DNA of 64,000 nucleotides from Anaerolineales bacterium (GCA_016789305.1 JAEURJ010000007.1:62001-126000); one strand, 5' to 3'; counted from the first letter of the stretch, positions 49,782 through 58,376 are shown. Program-made: numbers and translations. The notes: a model not told the origin generated them from the letters alone.

Positions 49782-49820
49782 CTCCAATTTGTCTCTATTC
49801 AACTCTTAAACAAATTGGAG
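49782..49820 (+). promoter_or_regulatory. Hairpin sequestering the methyltransferase ribosome-binding site
   Basis: Perfect 11-bp inverted repeat CTCCAATTTGT (49782-49792) / ACAAATTGGAG (49810-49820) with a 17-nt loop. The 3' arm contains most of the Shine-Dalgarno GGAGG (49817-49821), which stands 6 nt before ATG 49828. In this fold translation should be blocked, as in erm-type translational attenuators. Confidence 0.75.
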
Positions 49821-49827
49821 GTTTCAA

Positions 49828-50418
49828 ATGGAAACAATTCGAGGCAAAACGTGTATCCTCATGGATTTAAATGAATTACACGATCGACTCGCAAACTACA
49901 ACCGCATCATCCTGGACCTGGGAACCGGTGACGGCCGCTATGTGCATTCCCTCGCCGAAAGATTCCCCGCTGACTTCATCATCGGCGTGGACTCGTGCCG
50001 CGAAAACCTGCACGAATATTCACGCGCCAAACTGCTGAACATGCTCTTCATCATATCCAATGCGCAGAGTCTGCCCTGTGAATTAAATGGACTGGTTTCG
50101 CACATCAGCATTAACTTTCCGTGGGGCAGCCTGCTTGATGGCTTGTTGACTGCTGACACAAGCTTGATGCGCGGTCTTGAACGACTCGCAACTTCCACGG
50201 CATCCATCGATGTTCATCTCAACGGCGGCGCATTGGCGGATGCAGGCTGGCCGCTTGAAAATGGCGCAGATAAGATCTATTACAACCTGCTGCAAGCCGG
50301 TTGGCGGGTTCGTACACCTCGCTGCATGGATGAGGATGAGTTGCAGGTCTTCCCAACGACCTGGGCCCGGCGTCTTGCACATGGACGTGATCCGCGTGGG
50401 ATGAAAATCCATAGTTAA
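49828..50418 (+). CDS. NpmA/KamB-type 16S rRNA (adenine-1408-N1)-methyltransferase homologue
   Basis: 196 residues. SAM-binding motif I 'ILDLGTGDGRYVHSLA' with D30, 'IIGVDSCRENL' with D55, 'NAQSLPCEL' and then 'SINFPWGSLLDGLL', with P98-W99, and 'FPTTWARRLAHGR' with W179 and following Arg residues. These are the positions at which NpmA and KamB carry the two Trp residues that sandwich A1408 and the Arg residues that bind 16S rRNA. The expected activity is m1A1408 formation, giving resistance to kanamycin, apramycin and other aminoglycosides. Length fits (NpmA 219, KamB 215), slightly short. Monocistronic with a long structured leader. The Trp and SAM residues are seen; the resistance phenotype is inferred. 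Confidence 0.88.
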   Translation: METIRGKTCILMDLNELHDRLANYNRIILDLGTGDGRYVHSLAERFPADFIIGVDSCRENLHEYSRAKLLNMLFIISNAQSLPCELNGLVSHISINFPWGSLLDGLLTADTSLMRGLERLATSTASIDVHLNGGALADAGWPLENGADKIYYNLLQAGWRVRTPRCMDEDELQVFPTTWARRLAHGRDPRGMKIHS

Positions 50419-50422
50419 AAAG

Positions 50423-50469
50423 GCAGGTCACGCTACGTGCCCGTTCTTTGGGTATTAAGCGTGACCTGC
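50423..50469. repeat. 12-bp-stem inverted repeat after the methyltransferase gene
   Basis: GCAGGTCACGCT (50423-50434) and AGCGTGACCTGC (50458-50469) pair perfectly, with a smaller inner stem. No U-tract follows, so it may be a dispersed repeat or a Rho-independent end without a clear tail. Confidence 0.7.
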
Positions 50470-50531
50470 TGTTTGAAGGAAAGCGGAATATAATTTGAAA
50501 GGAATTAAATCCAGTCTATTGTCAGGTGTAT

Positions 50532-51377
50532 ATGTATAAAAAGATCAGTATTCTGCTTTGCATAAGTTTTGTCCTCGCTTCCTGTACGACCGGGACCCCG
50601 GTGCCGGTCGCAACGTCAACGCTGCAACCTACTGCCACTCCCGAGCCGCAGGCATGGGACCGCGATGGCTGGAACACGGTCTGGCATGATGAATTCGATG
50701 GCGCGGAACTGGACCGTTCCAACTGGACCTTTGACATCGGTGGCAACGGCTGGGGCAATGCAGAATGGGAAGCGTATACCGATAAGCCTGAAAATGTACG
50801 CGTGGAAGAAGGGATGTTGGTGATCACGGCGATTGAAGATCCAAGCCTGCCCGCCGGTCGGCCGTATTCGTCGGCGCGCATCAAGACACAAGGGTTACAT
50901 TCCTGGAAGTATGGCCGCATCGAAGCAAGTATCAAGCTGCCTTATGGTCAGGGCATCTGGCCCGCCTTCTGGATGCTTGGCGATAACAACAAAGGCTGGC
51001 CCGCTGGCGGAGAAATCGACATTCTTGAACAAATTGGCAAAGAGCCAAATACCATCCATGCCACAGTACATGCGCCGGGCTATTTCGGCGGCAGTGGTGT
51101 CACAACCAGTTTGGACGTGCCGGAAGGAACTCTTAAGGATGATTTTCATGCCTATGCCATTGAATGGCAGGAGAACGAGATCCGCTGGTTCTTCGATGAT
51201 CAGGAATATTTCAAACTCACCCCGGCCGACGTCCCGGATGCATGGATCTTTGATCATGAATTCTTTATCATTATGAATCTGGCGGTGGGTGGCCGCTGGC
51301 CGGGTTATCCGGACGATACGACGGTATTCCCGCAGCAAATGCTTGTGGATTATGTAAGGGTGTATCAGAGACCGTAA
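50532..51377 (+). CDS. Secreted GH16-family beta-glucanase lipoprotein
   Basis: 281 residues from ATG 50532. Lipoprotein signal 'ISILLCISFVLASC' with Cys20, a short TP-rich linker (to about 45), then a GH16 domain (about 50-281): 'WHDEFDGAELDRSNW', 'GLHSWKYGRIEASIKLPYGQGIWPAFWMLG', the catalytic 'GGEIDILEQIG' (E-x-D-x-x-E) and 'HATVHAPG'. GH16 enzymes with this layout cut beta-1,3(1,4)-glucans such as laminarin. It would be displayed on the cell surface to degrade polysaccharides. Ends in an intrinsic terminator. Confidence 0.94.
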   Translation: MYKKISILLCISFVLASCTTGTPVPVATSTLQPTATPEPQAWDRDGWNTVWHDEFDGAELDRSNWTFDIGGNGWGNAEWEAYTDKPENVRVEEGMLVITAIEDPSLPAGRPYSSARIKTQGLHSWKYGRIEASIKLPYGQGIWPAFWMLGDNNKGWPAGGEIDILEQIGKEPNTIHATVHAPGYFGGSGVTTSLDVPEGTLKDDFHAYAIEWQENEIRWFFDDQEYFKLTPADVPDAWIFDHEFFIIMNLAVGGRWPGYPDDTTVFPQQMLVDYVRVYQRP

Positions 51378-51384
51378 AGCAAAC

Positions 51385-51414
51385 CTCCGAAGTCTTCAAG
51401 GCTTCGGAGATTTT
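51385..51414. terminator. Intrinsic terminator
   Basis: CTCCGAAG/CTTCGGAG with a 9-nt loop and ATTTTAT, between convergent genes. Confidence 0.8.
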
Positions 51415-51430
51415 ATCTCTAATTGATTGT

Positions 51431-51835
51431 TCATTGCTCAAAAAGCACAACCAAATAAACTGAGCTAAAAAATAGAATTAGCGGAGATAATATTCCTAGA
51501 ATCCACCAAAGTATATTTAATCTCTTGGCTCTTAAATGCTTTTGAGCTTCTGGATAGTTATTAACCCACTTTGGAGTTTTGAAGTCCCAAAGCAGCGATG
51601 TAATGCCCGGGTTGCTTAAAAAGAGACGGTTTGCTAATTTCTTTGGTTTTGTTGGTGCCTTCCAAAAAAGCATTCCTTGAGGCTCGCCATCTTTTTCCCA
51701 TTGATCTGGAAGATTTTCATATTCGAACCTCACTAAATCACTATGAGCTCTGGCGGCTAAAAAGAAAAACCTGGCTATAAAGACAAAATAGCCAATTATT
51801 CCTCCGCAAATCAATGACTGCCGTAAAGTTTCCAT
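51431..51835 (-). CDS. Uncharacterised protein with two membrane helices
   Basis: 134 residues. Hydrophobic helices at about 8-28 and 108-130 with a hydrophilic middle containing 'NLPDQWEKDGEPQGMLFWKAP'. I do not recognise the family. It starts 3 nt after the stop of the PYROXD2-like gene at 51839 and reads the same way, so it is probably co-transcribed. AT-rich compared with its neighbours, as are the other small membrane genes between the oxidoreductases (53337, 57015, 57569). Confidence 0.65.
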   Translation of the reverse strand: METLRQSLICGGIIGYFVFIARFFFLAARAHSDLVRFEYENLPDQWEKDGEPQGMLFWKAPTKPKKLANRLFLSNPGITSLLWDFKTPKWVNNYPEAQKHLRAKRLNILWWILGILSPLILFFSSVYLVVLFEQ

Positions 51836-51838
51836 TCG

Positions 51839-53347
51839 TTATTTCAGAACCTTGACTACATTCCTTCCACTCGCTCCGCTGACCCCGCCGTGGACTCCGC
51901 TTCCGCAGAGATATAAATTGTCAATCGGGGTCTTGTGATTGGACCATCCAGGAATCGGACGCATGAACAGGAATTGATCAAGCATCAATTGTCCGTGGTT
52001 AAGGTCGCCTTCGGTGAGTCCGTATGTGGTTTCCAAATCGAGAGGCGTGATGGATTTACGATTTATGATTGACGATTGTAGATTGGGGAAGTACTCCGAA
52101 AGTGTATCAATGGCCAGCTTTTCAACCTTCGAACCTGCAACTTGCCAACTTTCGTTCTTCAAAGCATATGGCGCGAATTGAAAATGAATCGAAACTGTAT
52201 TTTCTGAAGTTGTGACTTCCAAATAAGGCTTCTCTGAAATCTCGCCATACTTTGCCGCATCATAGGCGCGTTCGAGATATTTGATGGACGGTGCAATAAC
52301 CAATGTACCTTCTGGAATCCCATGATTTCCATTGGTTTGCAAATGCACCTTTGCCACCGATCCGCGCATCTTGATTGATTGCGTGTGCCAGACGAATTCG
52401 GGTGGCAGATCCTGTGCGCCGACGAGTTTAAGTAAAGTGTGTTTCGGGTCGGCGGAAGAGAGGACTATGTTTGCAGAAATCTCTTCGCCGTTTGCCAACA
52501 GAACGCCTTTTGCCACCTGACCTTCGACTTTAATATTTTTTACTTCCGCATCCGTTCGAATTTCACCGCCAAATGCTTTGACCGCATCGGCCAAGGCATT
52601 TGTAATTTCGCCTGCCTTGCCCACATTTGGATGAGACAGCCCGCCGCGATTCATCCAGTTATGAATCAACGTATACCCGGTCCCCGCGGACATCGGTCCA
52701 AGCGTGGAGTCGTGAATCGCGACCGATGCAATCGCAGCTTTTACAATTTCCGATTCGAAATATTCCTCGACCAATTCCTGCGCGGTCATCGGCAGCGCGC
52801 GGATGAAGTTCAGCATGTCCTTGCGGCCCGCGAGGCGAAGTTCGAGTCCCAGCTCCAGCAAGCCATAGCCTTCACGAATATTTAAATTCTTCGGCAAGCG
52901 CGGCATGATGGTTGCGTAGGCCGTATCGAGAATATACGCCGCCTTGTCCATAAAGCGGACAAATTCAGGCCAGCGCTCCGCATCTTTTTCCGAGATGCGT
53001 TTGATTGACTCCGCATCAAGTGTTAGGTGATTTCCATCGGGCTGTAATGAAATAAATGGAAATTCCGTGCTGAGCGAAAGGACAGTGCCCTTCTGTCCCG
53101 TAGACGAAGCGCGAGTTGGAAATGATAACTTCAGATCCTTAATAATGTCAGGCCGTAGCATCCCACCCGTTTGCACAGAATCAACCGTGAAGCTTTCACC
53201 GAAGGATTCTGTCACAACTGTCCCGCCGACGATGGAACGGCGCTCAAGGACCAAAACTTTTTTGCCTTGTTTGGCGAGATACGCGGCAGCGACTAATCCA
53301 TTGTGTCCCGCGCCGATGATGATGGTGTCGTAGTGTTTAGATGTCAT
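51839..53347 (-). CDS. NAD(P)/FAD-dependent oxidoreductase (CrtI/PYROXD2-like)
   Basis: 502 residues. N-terminal dinucleotide-binding 'DTIIIGAGHNGLVAAAYLAKQGKKVLVLERR', phytoene-desaturase-like middle, and a C-terminal FAD-binding 'NLYLCGSGVHGGVSGASGRNVVK'. It is 532/502-residue paralogue of the protein at 54156. The CrtI/PYROXD2 superfamily includes carotenoid desaturases and proteins of unknown substrate. No crtB-like phytoene synthase is seen nearby, so a carotenoid role is not supported by context. Confidence 0.9.
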   Translation of the reverse strand: MTSKHYDTIIIGAGHNGLVAAAYLAKQGKKVLVLERRSIVGGTVVTESFGESFTVDSVQTGGMLRPDIIKDLKLSFPTRASSTGQKGTVLSLSTEFPFISLQPDGNHLTLDAESIKRISEKDAERWPEFVRFMDKAAYILDTAYATIMPRLPKNLNIREGYGLLELGLELRLAGRKDMLNFIRALPMTAQELVEEYFESEIVKAAIASVAIHDSTLGPMSAGTGYTLIHNWMNRGGLSHPNVGKAGEITNALADAVKAFGGEIRTDAEVKNIKVEGQVAKGVLLANGEEISANIVLSSADPKHTLLKLVGAQDLPPEFVWHTQSIKMRGSVAKVHLQTNGNHGIPEGTLVIAPSIKYLERAYDAAKYGEISEKPYLEVTTSENTVSIHFQFAPYALKNESWQVAGSKVEKLAIDTLSEYFPNLQSSIINRKSITPLDLETTYGLTEGDLNHGQLMLDQFLFMRPIPGWSNHKTPIDNLYLCGSGVHGGVSGASGRNVVKVLK

Positions 53348-53990
53348 CTTTATTTCCTTGTTTTTTCTTTCCCAAGAATATATTTTGAATAATCACATAT
53401 ATAAAAGCAATGATTAATATCGCAATGCTTACTTTGAAGCCTATCGTAAACCCCCAAAAAGCACCATAAATTGTGGCAGGGCTGTCAGTTGGTACAGGAG
53501 TTTCCCAATACCAAATTGTTCCATCTTCCAATAAAGCATAATAAGTGCCGAAGCTGACAACTGTTTGGTATGGTCCAATTGCACATTCGATGACTCTTTC
53601 TGGCGGGATTTTTTGATAATGTTCCAATAACCCCGGGCAGGTCGTCCCTTTTCTCATGGGCAATTCGCCGCCACCTGAGTCGTGCGCGTTTTCGGGAACA
53701 CTTTCAGTTTCAATCCATTCTTTGCATTTCATTTCATCAATACACTTGCGATCAAAGAAATAATACAACTTGTGATCTGCGGTTTCTGCCCAAATTGAAT
53801 ATGTATTGGCATCTACTATTTTTGTAAAGAAATAAGACGATGGTATCTGTTTCCATGGTTCATTTTGTTCGTCCATGATTTTTTGCTTGTATTCTCTATC
53901 TACATATACTCCACCCAGATAGGATCCCAGAAGGGGTGAAATAATGACGATTATGAATATAAATGAGTAAAATCCAAAACTTTTTTTCAT
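53337..53990 (-). CDS. Uncharacterised membrane protein
   Basis: 217 residues from the Met of 'MKKSFGFYSF'. Membrane helices at about 6-25 and 185-207 flank an extracytoplasmic domain with four Cys residues (around 'FFDRKCIDEMKCKEW' and 'GTTCPGLLEHY'/'VIECAIGPY'), which could form disulfides. I do not recognise the family. AT-rich. It overlaps the start of the 51839 oxidoreductase gene by 11 nt. Confidence 0.6.
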   Translation of the reverse strand: MKKSFGFYSFIFIIVIISPLLGSYLGGVYVDREYKQKIMDEQNEPWKQIPSSYFFTKIVDANTYSIWAETADHKLYYFFDRKCIDEMKCKEWIETESVPENAHDSGGGELPMRKGTTCPGLLEHYQKIPPERVIECAIGPYQTVVSFGTYYALLEDGTIWYWETPVPTDSPATIYGAFWGFTIGFKVSIAILIIAFIYVIIQNIFLGKKKQGNKDDI

Positions 53991-54155
53991 CGTATATTTA
54001 TTGATTATCCCAAAGAGTGGACCAAACTCCATTCAACAGAATCAATTTTCAGTTAGGAAAGAAGCGTGGTCTTGACACCGTACTTGCGCTCGGTGCAAGT
54101 GTATGCCGCGAAGAACAAGAGCGCGGCAACTTGACCACCATCTACTTTCCACTCT

Positions 54156-55754
54156 CTACATCCCATCCTTCAAAATCTCCTTCGCCGCCAGCATCCCAGC
54201 CGCACCCATGACTCCGCCGCCGGGGTGTGCTCCGCTTGCGCCGAAGTAATATCCTTTGAGCGGCGTGCGGAAGTCGGCCCATTGCGGGGTGGGGCGCAGG
54301 AAGAAGATTTGATGCAAGAGCAGTTCGCCGTGGAAGATGTTGCCGCCGGTGATGCCCGCGATGCGTTCGATGTCCTTCGGCGAAATGACCTGCATGCCGA
54401 CGATGCATTTGCGGATATTCGGCGCATATTGTTCGATGGTCGCGATGACCGCTTCGCCGAGTTCGTTTCGTTTTTCGTCGTTCCAGCCGCCTTCGAGATC
54501 GTACGGCGCATATTGCACGAAGCAGGACATGACATGCTGCCCGGGCGGCGCCATATCGGGGTCGATCATCGAGGGGAAGATCATGTCGAGATACGGTCGC
54601 TTTGAAATCTGCCCATACTTGGCGTCGTCGTAGGCGCGCTCAATGTAATCGATGCTCGGGCTGATCGACACCGCGCCGCGATGCAAAACCGAATCATGTC
54701 CCCTGCCTTCGAATGGCATGGCTGTGAAGTTGGGCAGTTCGCTCAACGCGATATTAACCTTGCCCGAAGAGCCGCGCGTGCGAAAGTTTTGAATCGATGT
54801 GACAAATTCATCGGGGAAATGTTTTTGTTCTACGAATTGTAAAAATGTTCTTTTTGGATCCGCCGCAGACATGACAACTTTGGATTGAAGTTCATCGCCG
54901 TTATCCAATGCGACGCCGACCGCGCGTCCATTCTTAACAATGACCTGCTTCACCGAACAATTGACTCTGATCTCAACCCCAAGCGCTTTCGCCGCGTTAA
55001 GAATGGAGCCGCTGACTCCGCCGGAACCGTTCTTGGCAAAACCCCACGCGCGGAACGCACCGTCGATCTCGCCCATGTAGTGATGCAATAAAACATACGC
55101 CGTCCCAGGTGAGCGCGGACCGAGGAACGTGCCGATGATTCCGCTGGCGGCTTTTGTCCCTTTGAGCGCATCGGTCTCGAACCATTCTTCCAGCAAATCT
55201 GCCGATGACTGCGTGGCGAGCTTTGCAATGGCATACAGCTCTTTTTCAGAAAGACCCGCCGCATATTGACCAACCTTTAACAAGCCAAGCATATCGCGCA
55301 GGCTCAAAGAGGTTGGGTCGGGTGGAATTAAATTAATGATCGGTTTGATCGCCTTGGCCGCACGCGCCATCACGCGCGCATATTCATCGTATGCTTCCGC
55401 ATCCTTTGGCGAGTGACGGTACAACTCACGGCGGGTGAGGTCATGATCGTCCCATGCGGCGAGATAATCACCGTTTTCCATGGGCGTAAATGTGCTGGGC
55501 AATGGAAGAATCTTCAATCCATGCTTCGGCAATTCCAAATCACGGATGATCTCCGGGCGCAGCAGACTCACCACGTACGAAAACTCGGTGAATTTATAGC
55601 CAGGGAAAATTTCCTCGGTCACTGCCGCCCCGCCGACGATATGCCTGCGTTCGAGCACGACCACTTTTTTGCCTGCTCTTGCGAGATAAGCTGCGGCCAC
55701 AAGTCCGTTGTGCCCGCCCCCGATAATAATTGCGTCGTATTGATTTACTGTCAT
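54156..55754 (-). CDS. NAD(P)/FAD-dependent oxidoreductase (CrtI/PYROXD2-like), second paralogue
   Basis: 532 residues. 'AIIIGGGHNGLVAAAYLARAGKKVVVLERRHIVGGAAVTEEIFPGYKFTEFSY' is the FAD/NAD entry motif, and the C-terminus 'GYYFGASGAHPGGGVMGAAGMLAAKEIL' closes the FAD site. This subgroup matches PYROXD2 (a mitochondrial protein of uncertain function) better than phytoene desaturases. It is followed upstream on the same strand by a GcvT-like gene (60 nt gap), suggesting linked amine or C1 oxidation, but the substrate is unknown. Confidence 0.9.
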   Translation of the reverse strand: MTVNQYDAIIIGGGHNGLVAAAYLARAGKKVVVLERRHIVGGAAVTEEIFPGYKFTEFSYVVSLLRPEIIRDLELPKHGLKILPLPSTFTPMENGDYLAAWDDHDLTRRELYRHSPKDAEAYDEYARVMARAAKAIKPIINLIPPDPTSLSLRDMLGLLKVGQYAAGLSEKELYAIAKLATQSSADLLEEWFETDALKGTKAASGIIGTFLGPRSPGTAYVLLHHYMGEIDGAFRAWGFAKNGSGGVSGSILNAAKALGVEIRVNCSVKQVIVKNGRAVGVALDNGDELQSKVVMSAADPKRTFLQFVEQKHFPDEFVTSIQNFRTRGSSGKVNIALSELPNFTAMPFEGRGHDSVLHRGAVSISPSIDYIERAYDDAKYGQISKRPYLDMIFPSMIDPDMAPPGQHVMSCFVQYAPYDLEGGWNDEKRNELGEAVIATIEQYAPNIRKCIVGMQVISPKDIERIAGITGGNIFHGELLLHQIFFLRPTPQWADFRTPLKGYYFGASGAHPGGGVMGAAGMLAAKEILKDGM

Positions 55755-55814
55755 AAGATCTCCGTTTACACGTTTACAGGTTTGAACGTTCCAACGTTTT
55801 AACTTGCCAACGTG

Positions 55815-57014
55815 CTAACGTTTCTTCCACTCCGGCTCATAAAACGGCAGCTTGACCACTTTCGCCGGTGCGTGCTGACGATGATGCTCCACCGTGATTT
55901 CCATTCTCACATCGGTGCCGAGCTCAAAATATGGCTTTTGCAAGTGAGCCAGCGCGATATAGGTCTTCAAAAGCGGGGACCATGTCGAAGTGGATGCATA
56001 TCCAACCTGCACGTTTCCCACCATCACGGGCAGACTTCCACGCACGGCCATGCCGGGGATCTGTGGTGGCAGGCCCACTTGCTTGTATATCTTTTCCATG
56101 CCCACCCAATCGACGGCGAGGCCGACCATTTTCCAGATGGAGCCTTCGCGTTTTTCCTTTTCCAGTGCACGGCGGCCGACAAAATAACCGGGTTTATCCA
56201 GTGCAACTGTCCAGTCGAGGCCCAATTCATATGGAGATGATTTCTGCGGCTCGATCCACGCATGGCTCGCGGACGTGTAATCCACATCGAGCATAAAAAG
56301 ACCGGCTTCCACACGCGCCATGTCCATGGCGAGGATGCCGACGGGGGCAATGCCGTAGTCACCGCCTGCTTCCATCAACGTGTCCCAGATCTTGAGCGCA
56401 TCCCTATTATTGTCCATCCAGATCTCATAGCCGAGGTCGCCGGTGTAGCCTGTTCTTGAAATGGTGACTTCGACTCCTTTGATCCTGTTTTTCATCATGC
56501 GGAAATACTTCAACTCATCGACTGGGCTCTCCGCGACAATGTTCAAGACCTTGCGCGTGTTCGGACCCTGAAAACTTAACGCCGCCACTTCATCGGTGAC
56601 TTCAGTGATTCCGACCTCCATGCCGACGGCATTCATCGTCAGCCAGCGCAGATTCGGTTCCGCGGCGGTCAGGCGGAAGGTCGATTCTTCGAGGCGCGTG
56701 ACCGTGCCATCATCGATCATCTTGCCTTCCTCATCACACCAGCCGGTGTAGGCGACTTGTCCCACCTTCATCTTGTGAATATCGCGCGTGGTCACGCGAT
56801 GCAATAACGCCGCCGCATCTTTGCCTTTAATCACATACTTGATCAACGGCGAGACATCGATCAACGCCGCAGCATTGCGGATGGCCCAATATTCGCGGTC
56901 AAGTGTGTGCTCGTAGGAGCCTGCGGCGAAATATCCCGCCCACTTGCGCCAGTTTTGCGGCTGGCACAATGCGGACGTTCGTTCGTGGAAGGGAGTGGTT
57001 TTGAGGTTGAACAT
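55815..57014 (-). CDS. Aminomethyltransferase (GcvT)-family folate-dependent protein
   Basis: 399 residues. GcvT folate-binding domain 1-280 ('RDIHKMKVGQVAYTGWCDEEGKMIDDGTVTRL', 'ISRTGYTGDLGYEIWM') and C-terminal beta barrel (about 300-390). Longer than GcvT (about 365), with an N-terminal 'WRKWAGYFAAGSYEHTLDREYWAIRNAAALIDVSPLIKY' that matches dimethylsulfoniopropionate demethylase/DMGDH-type GcvT paralogues. No gcvH or gcvP is nearby, so a role in the glycine cleavage system is not supported. C1 transfer from an unknown methylated donor to THF is the likely reaction. Confidence 0.87.
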   Translation of the reverse strand: MFNLKTTPFHERTSALCQPQNWRKWAGYFAAGSYEHTLDREYWAIRNAAALIDVSPLIKYVIKGKDAAALLHRVTTRDIHKMKVGQVAYTGWCDEEGKMIDDGTVTRLEESTFRLTAAEPNLRWLTMNAVGMEVGITEVTDEVAALSFQGPNTRKVLNIVAESPVDELKYFRMMKNRIKGVEVTISRTGYTGDLGYEIWMDNNRDALKIWDTLMEAGGDYGIAPVGILAMDMARVEAGLFMLDVDYTSASHAWIEPQKSSPYELGLDWTVALDKPGYFVGRRALEKEKREGSIWKMVGLAVDWVGMEKIYKQVGLPPQIPGMAVRGSLPVMVGNVQVGYASTSTWSPLLKTYIALAHLQKPYFELGTDVRMEITVEHHRQHAPAKVVKLPFYEPEWKKR

Positions 57015-57572
57015 TTAGGACTTGGCCTTTCGACTGTTGAATTCCATTTCCATCAGAATTCTTAGAATTTGATTTAATGCTTTGAGGGGAAAGTACGTAA
57101 CCAAAATTTTCAGACCAACAGTAAATATGATGCCTAACTCATTCGGAATCGACTGTACACTCTCAGCAAAGGACATTGGTGTGCCCAGTAAAAGTGCTCT
57201 GATAAATTGAAAATTTAATAAGCCGTGTAAAACATTGATGATAATTATCCCAATCGCAACTTTGTTTATATTTCTTATAAGTTCTAAGACTTTCGTGGCT
57301 TCGTAAAGTTCCGGCTGATCTTCATTGTCAAGTAGTTTGACTTCCCAATCCTCGAAGTCATTATCGTCTTCAATAGCTTCATCACGCTCGTAAATTGGGT
57401 TGTCTTGTGGCAAGACCTTCCCAAGTCTTTCTTTTAAAATACTTTCAAGAATTTCAAATGCTGTGTCTGACCATACAACGCGATTATTTTTTTTCCATAT
57501 CATAAGCAATTCGTAAGTATCTTTAAGTTCGAAGTTGTTGCGAATTTGCTTGCGAAGCTCTTCGTTGCTCAT
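57015..57572 (-). CDS. Uncharacterised membrane protein
   Basis: 185 residues. A hydrophilic N-terminal half (about 1-95, 'IWKKNNRVVWSDTAFEILESILKERLG', acidic 'EDDNDFEDWEVKLL') precedes two membrane helices (about 100-125 and 140-165). The 'W-S-x-x-A-F-E-x-I-x-x-I-L-x-E-R' segment is seen in other Chloroflexota proteins of unknown function. ATGA overlap with the gene upstream (57569), so a two-gene transcript that also may include the GcvT-like gene, which starts next to its stop. Confidence 0.65.
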   Translation of the reverse strand: MSNEELRKQIRNNFELKDTYELLMIWKKNNRVVWSDTAFEILESILKERLGKVLPQDNPIYERDEAIEDDNDFEDWEVKLLDNEDQPELYEATKVLELIRNINKVAIGIIIINVLHGLLNFQFIRALLLGTPMSFAESVQSIPNELGIIFTVGLKILVTYFPLKALNQILRILMEMEFNSRKAKS

Positions 57573-57919
57573 TCTTCTTCGCCCCCTTCGATTTTATTCT
57601 CTCTATAATTGATGTCAGTTTCAACTATTATATTAAGTCCAAGTGCAAGGCCTTTTAAAACTAAATAATATAACGCCCCTTGAACAAGTCCGCCGCCCAT
57701 TTGAACAATCATATCTAGGATAAATACTGGATTTTTCAAAAGCAAACTTATCAAACCAGTTTGATATTGCGAGTTTGCGATTTTGCTATACTGAAGTAAT
57801 TGTCCGAAGATAACAAAAATATAAATAAAAACTACAATAGTGGAAATACTATCAGCCTGTCTAGAGATTCTCCACAATCTCAGATGTTTTCTATCAAATA
57901 ATTCGTTGTTTTCTGTCAT
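57569..57919 (-). CDS. Uncharacterised small membrane protein
   Basis: 116 residues from the Met of 'MTENNELFDR' (GAGGGAC upstream). Membrane helices at about 25-45 and 65-95. A short cytoplasmic N-terminus, 'KHLRLWRISRQADSISTIVVF', and charged C-terminus 'IEGGEEE'. Not recognised. Its stop overlaps the next start, so it is coupled to the other membrane gene at 57015. Confidence 0.6.
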   Translation of the reverse strand: MTENNELFDRKHLRLWRISRQADSISTIVVFIYIFVIFGQLLQYSKIANSQYQTGLISLLLKNPVFILDMIVQMGGGLVQGALYYLVLKGLALGLNIIVETDINYRENKIEGGEEE

Positions 57920-57929
57920 TGTCCCTCGT

Positions 57930-58259
57930 TCAAGATTTATTTGAATACTCCGCCGGCGCAAAGAACACGATCACGGTCAACTCTTCTTCAATCGAATGGA
58001 AGCGATGCTCCACGTTCTTTGCCACATATACAACCGAACCAGCCTGCACGGCGCGGTCTTCGTCCACGACTTTGATTTTCGCCTTCCCGCTCACCACGTA
58101 ATACACCTCATCCTCCGTATGTGGACTCTGCGGATCGGTCCCACCAGCAGGCAGCACATACACTCCCATGCTGAGATCGGGCACCTTGAGGAATTCGAGA
58201 TATAGCTTGTTTGTGTCTTTGCGTTGGGAAAGCAGGTGGGTGAGTTCGTAGGCTTGCAT
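57930..58259 (-). CDS. Cupin-domain protein
   Basis: 109 residues from ATG 58259 (CGGAGAATCC upstream). Single cupin beta-barrel: motif 1 'DPQSPHTEDEVYYVVSGKAKIKV' (H-x-x-E/D-E form) and motif 2 'AGSVVYVAKNVEHRFHSIEE' with His. The metal ligands H, E, H are present. Such small cupins bind metal and often isomerise or oxidise small compounds, or are regulatory. It lies 10 nt upstream of the small membrane gene. Confidence 0.88.
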   Translation of the reverse strand: MQAYELTHLLSQRKDTNKLYLEFLKVPDLSMGVYVLPAGGTDPQSPHTEDEVYYVVSGKAKIKVVDEDRAVQAGSVVYVAKNVEHRFHSIEEELTVIVFFAPAEYSNKS

Positions 58260-58346
58260 GAGGATTCTCCGCGACACTATTTACTTAAAATTATATATAA
58301 TTTTACCTGCGATTCTCCAAATCACACAGCGGGAGTTTTAAAGAAA

Positions 58347-58376
58347 AACAGTGGACATCAATTGATGTCCACTGTT
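58347..58376. terminator. 30-bp perfect palindrome, terminator-like
   Basis: AACAGTGGACATCAA/TTGATGTCCACTGTT lies between two genes on the minus strand (hemerythrin-like upstream and cupin downstream). Poor U-tract, so it may be a terminator or a dispersed repeat. Confidence 0.6.

Noticed and set aside
49658..49870. A 70-codon ORF overlapping the methyltransferase start
   Set aside because: It runs through GC-rich hairpins and overlaps the gene out of frame, with no Shine-Dalgarno sequence or domain.
54033..54155. A possible gene in the gap upstream of the 53337 membrane-protein gene
   Set aside because: The open frame through it has no Shine-Dalgarno sequence or recognisable motif and runs antisense into the oxidoreductase gene; the gap appears non-coding.
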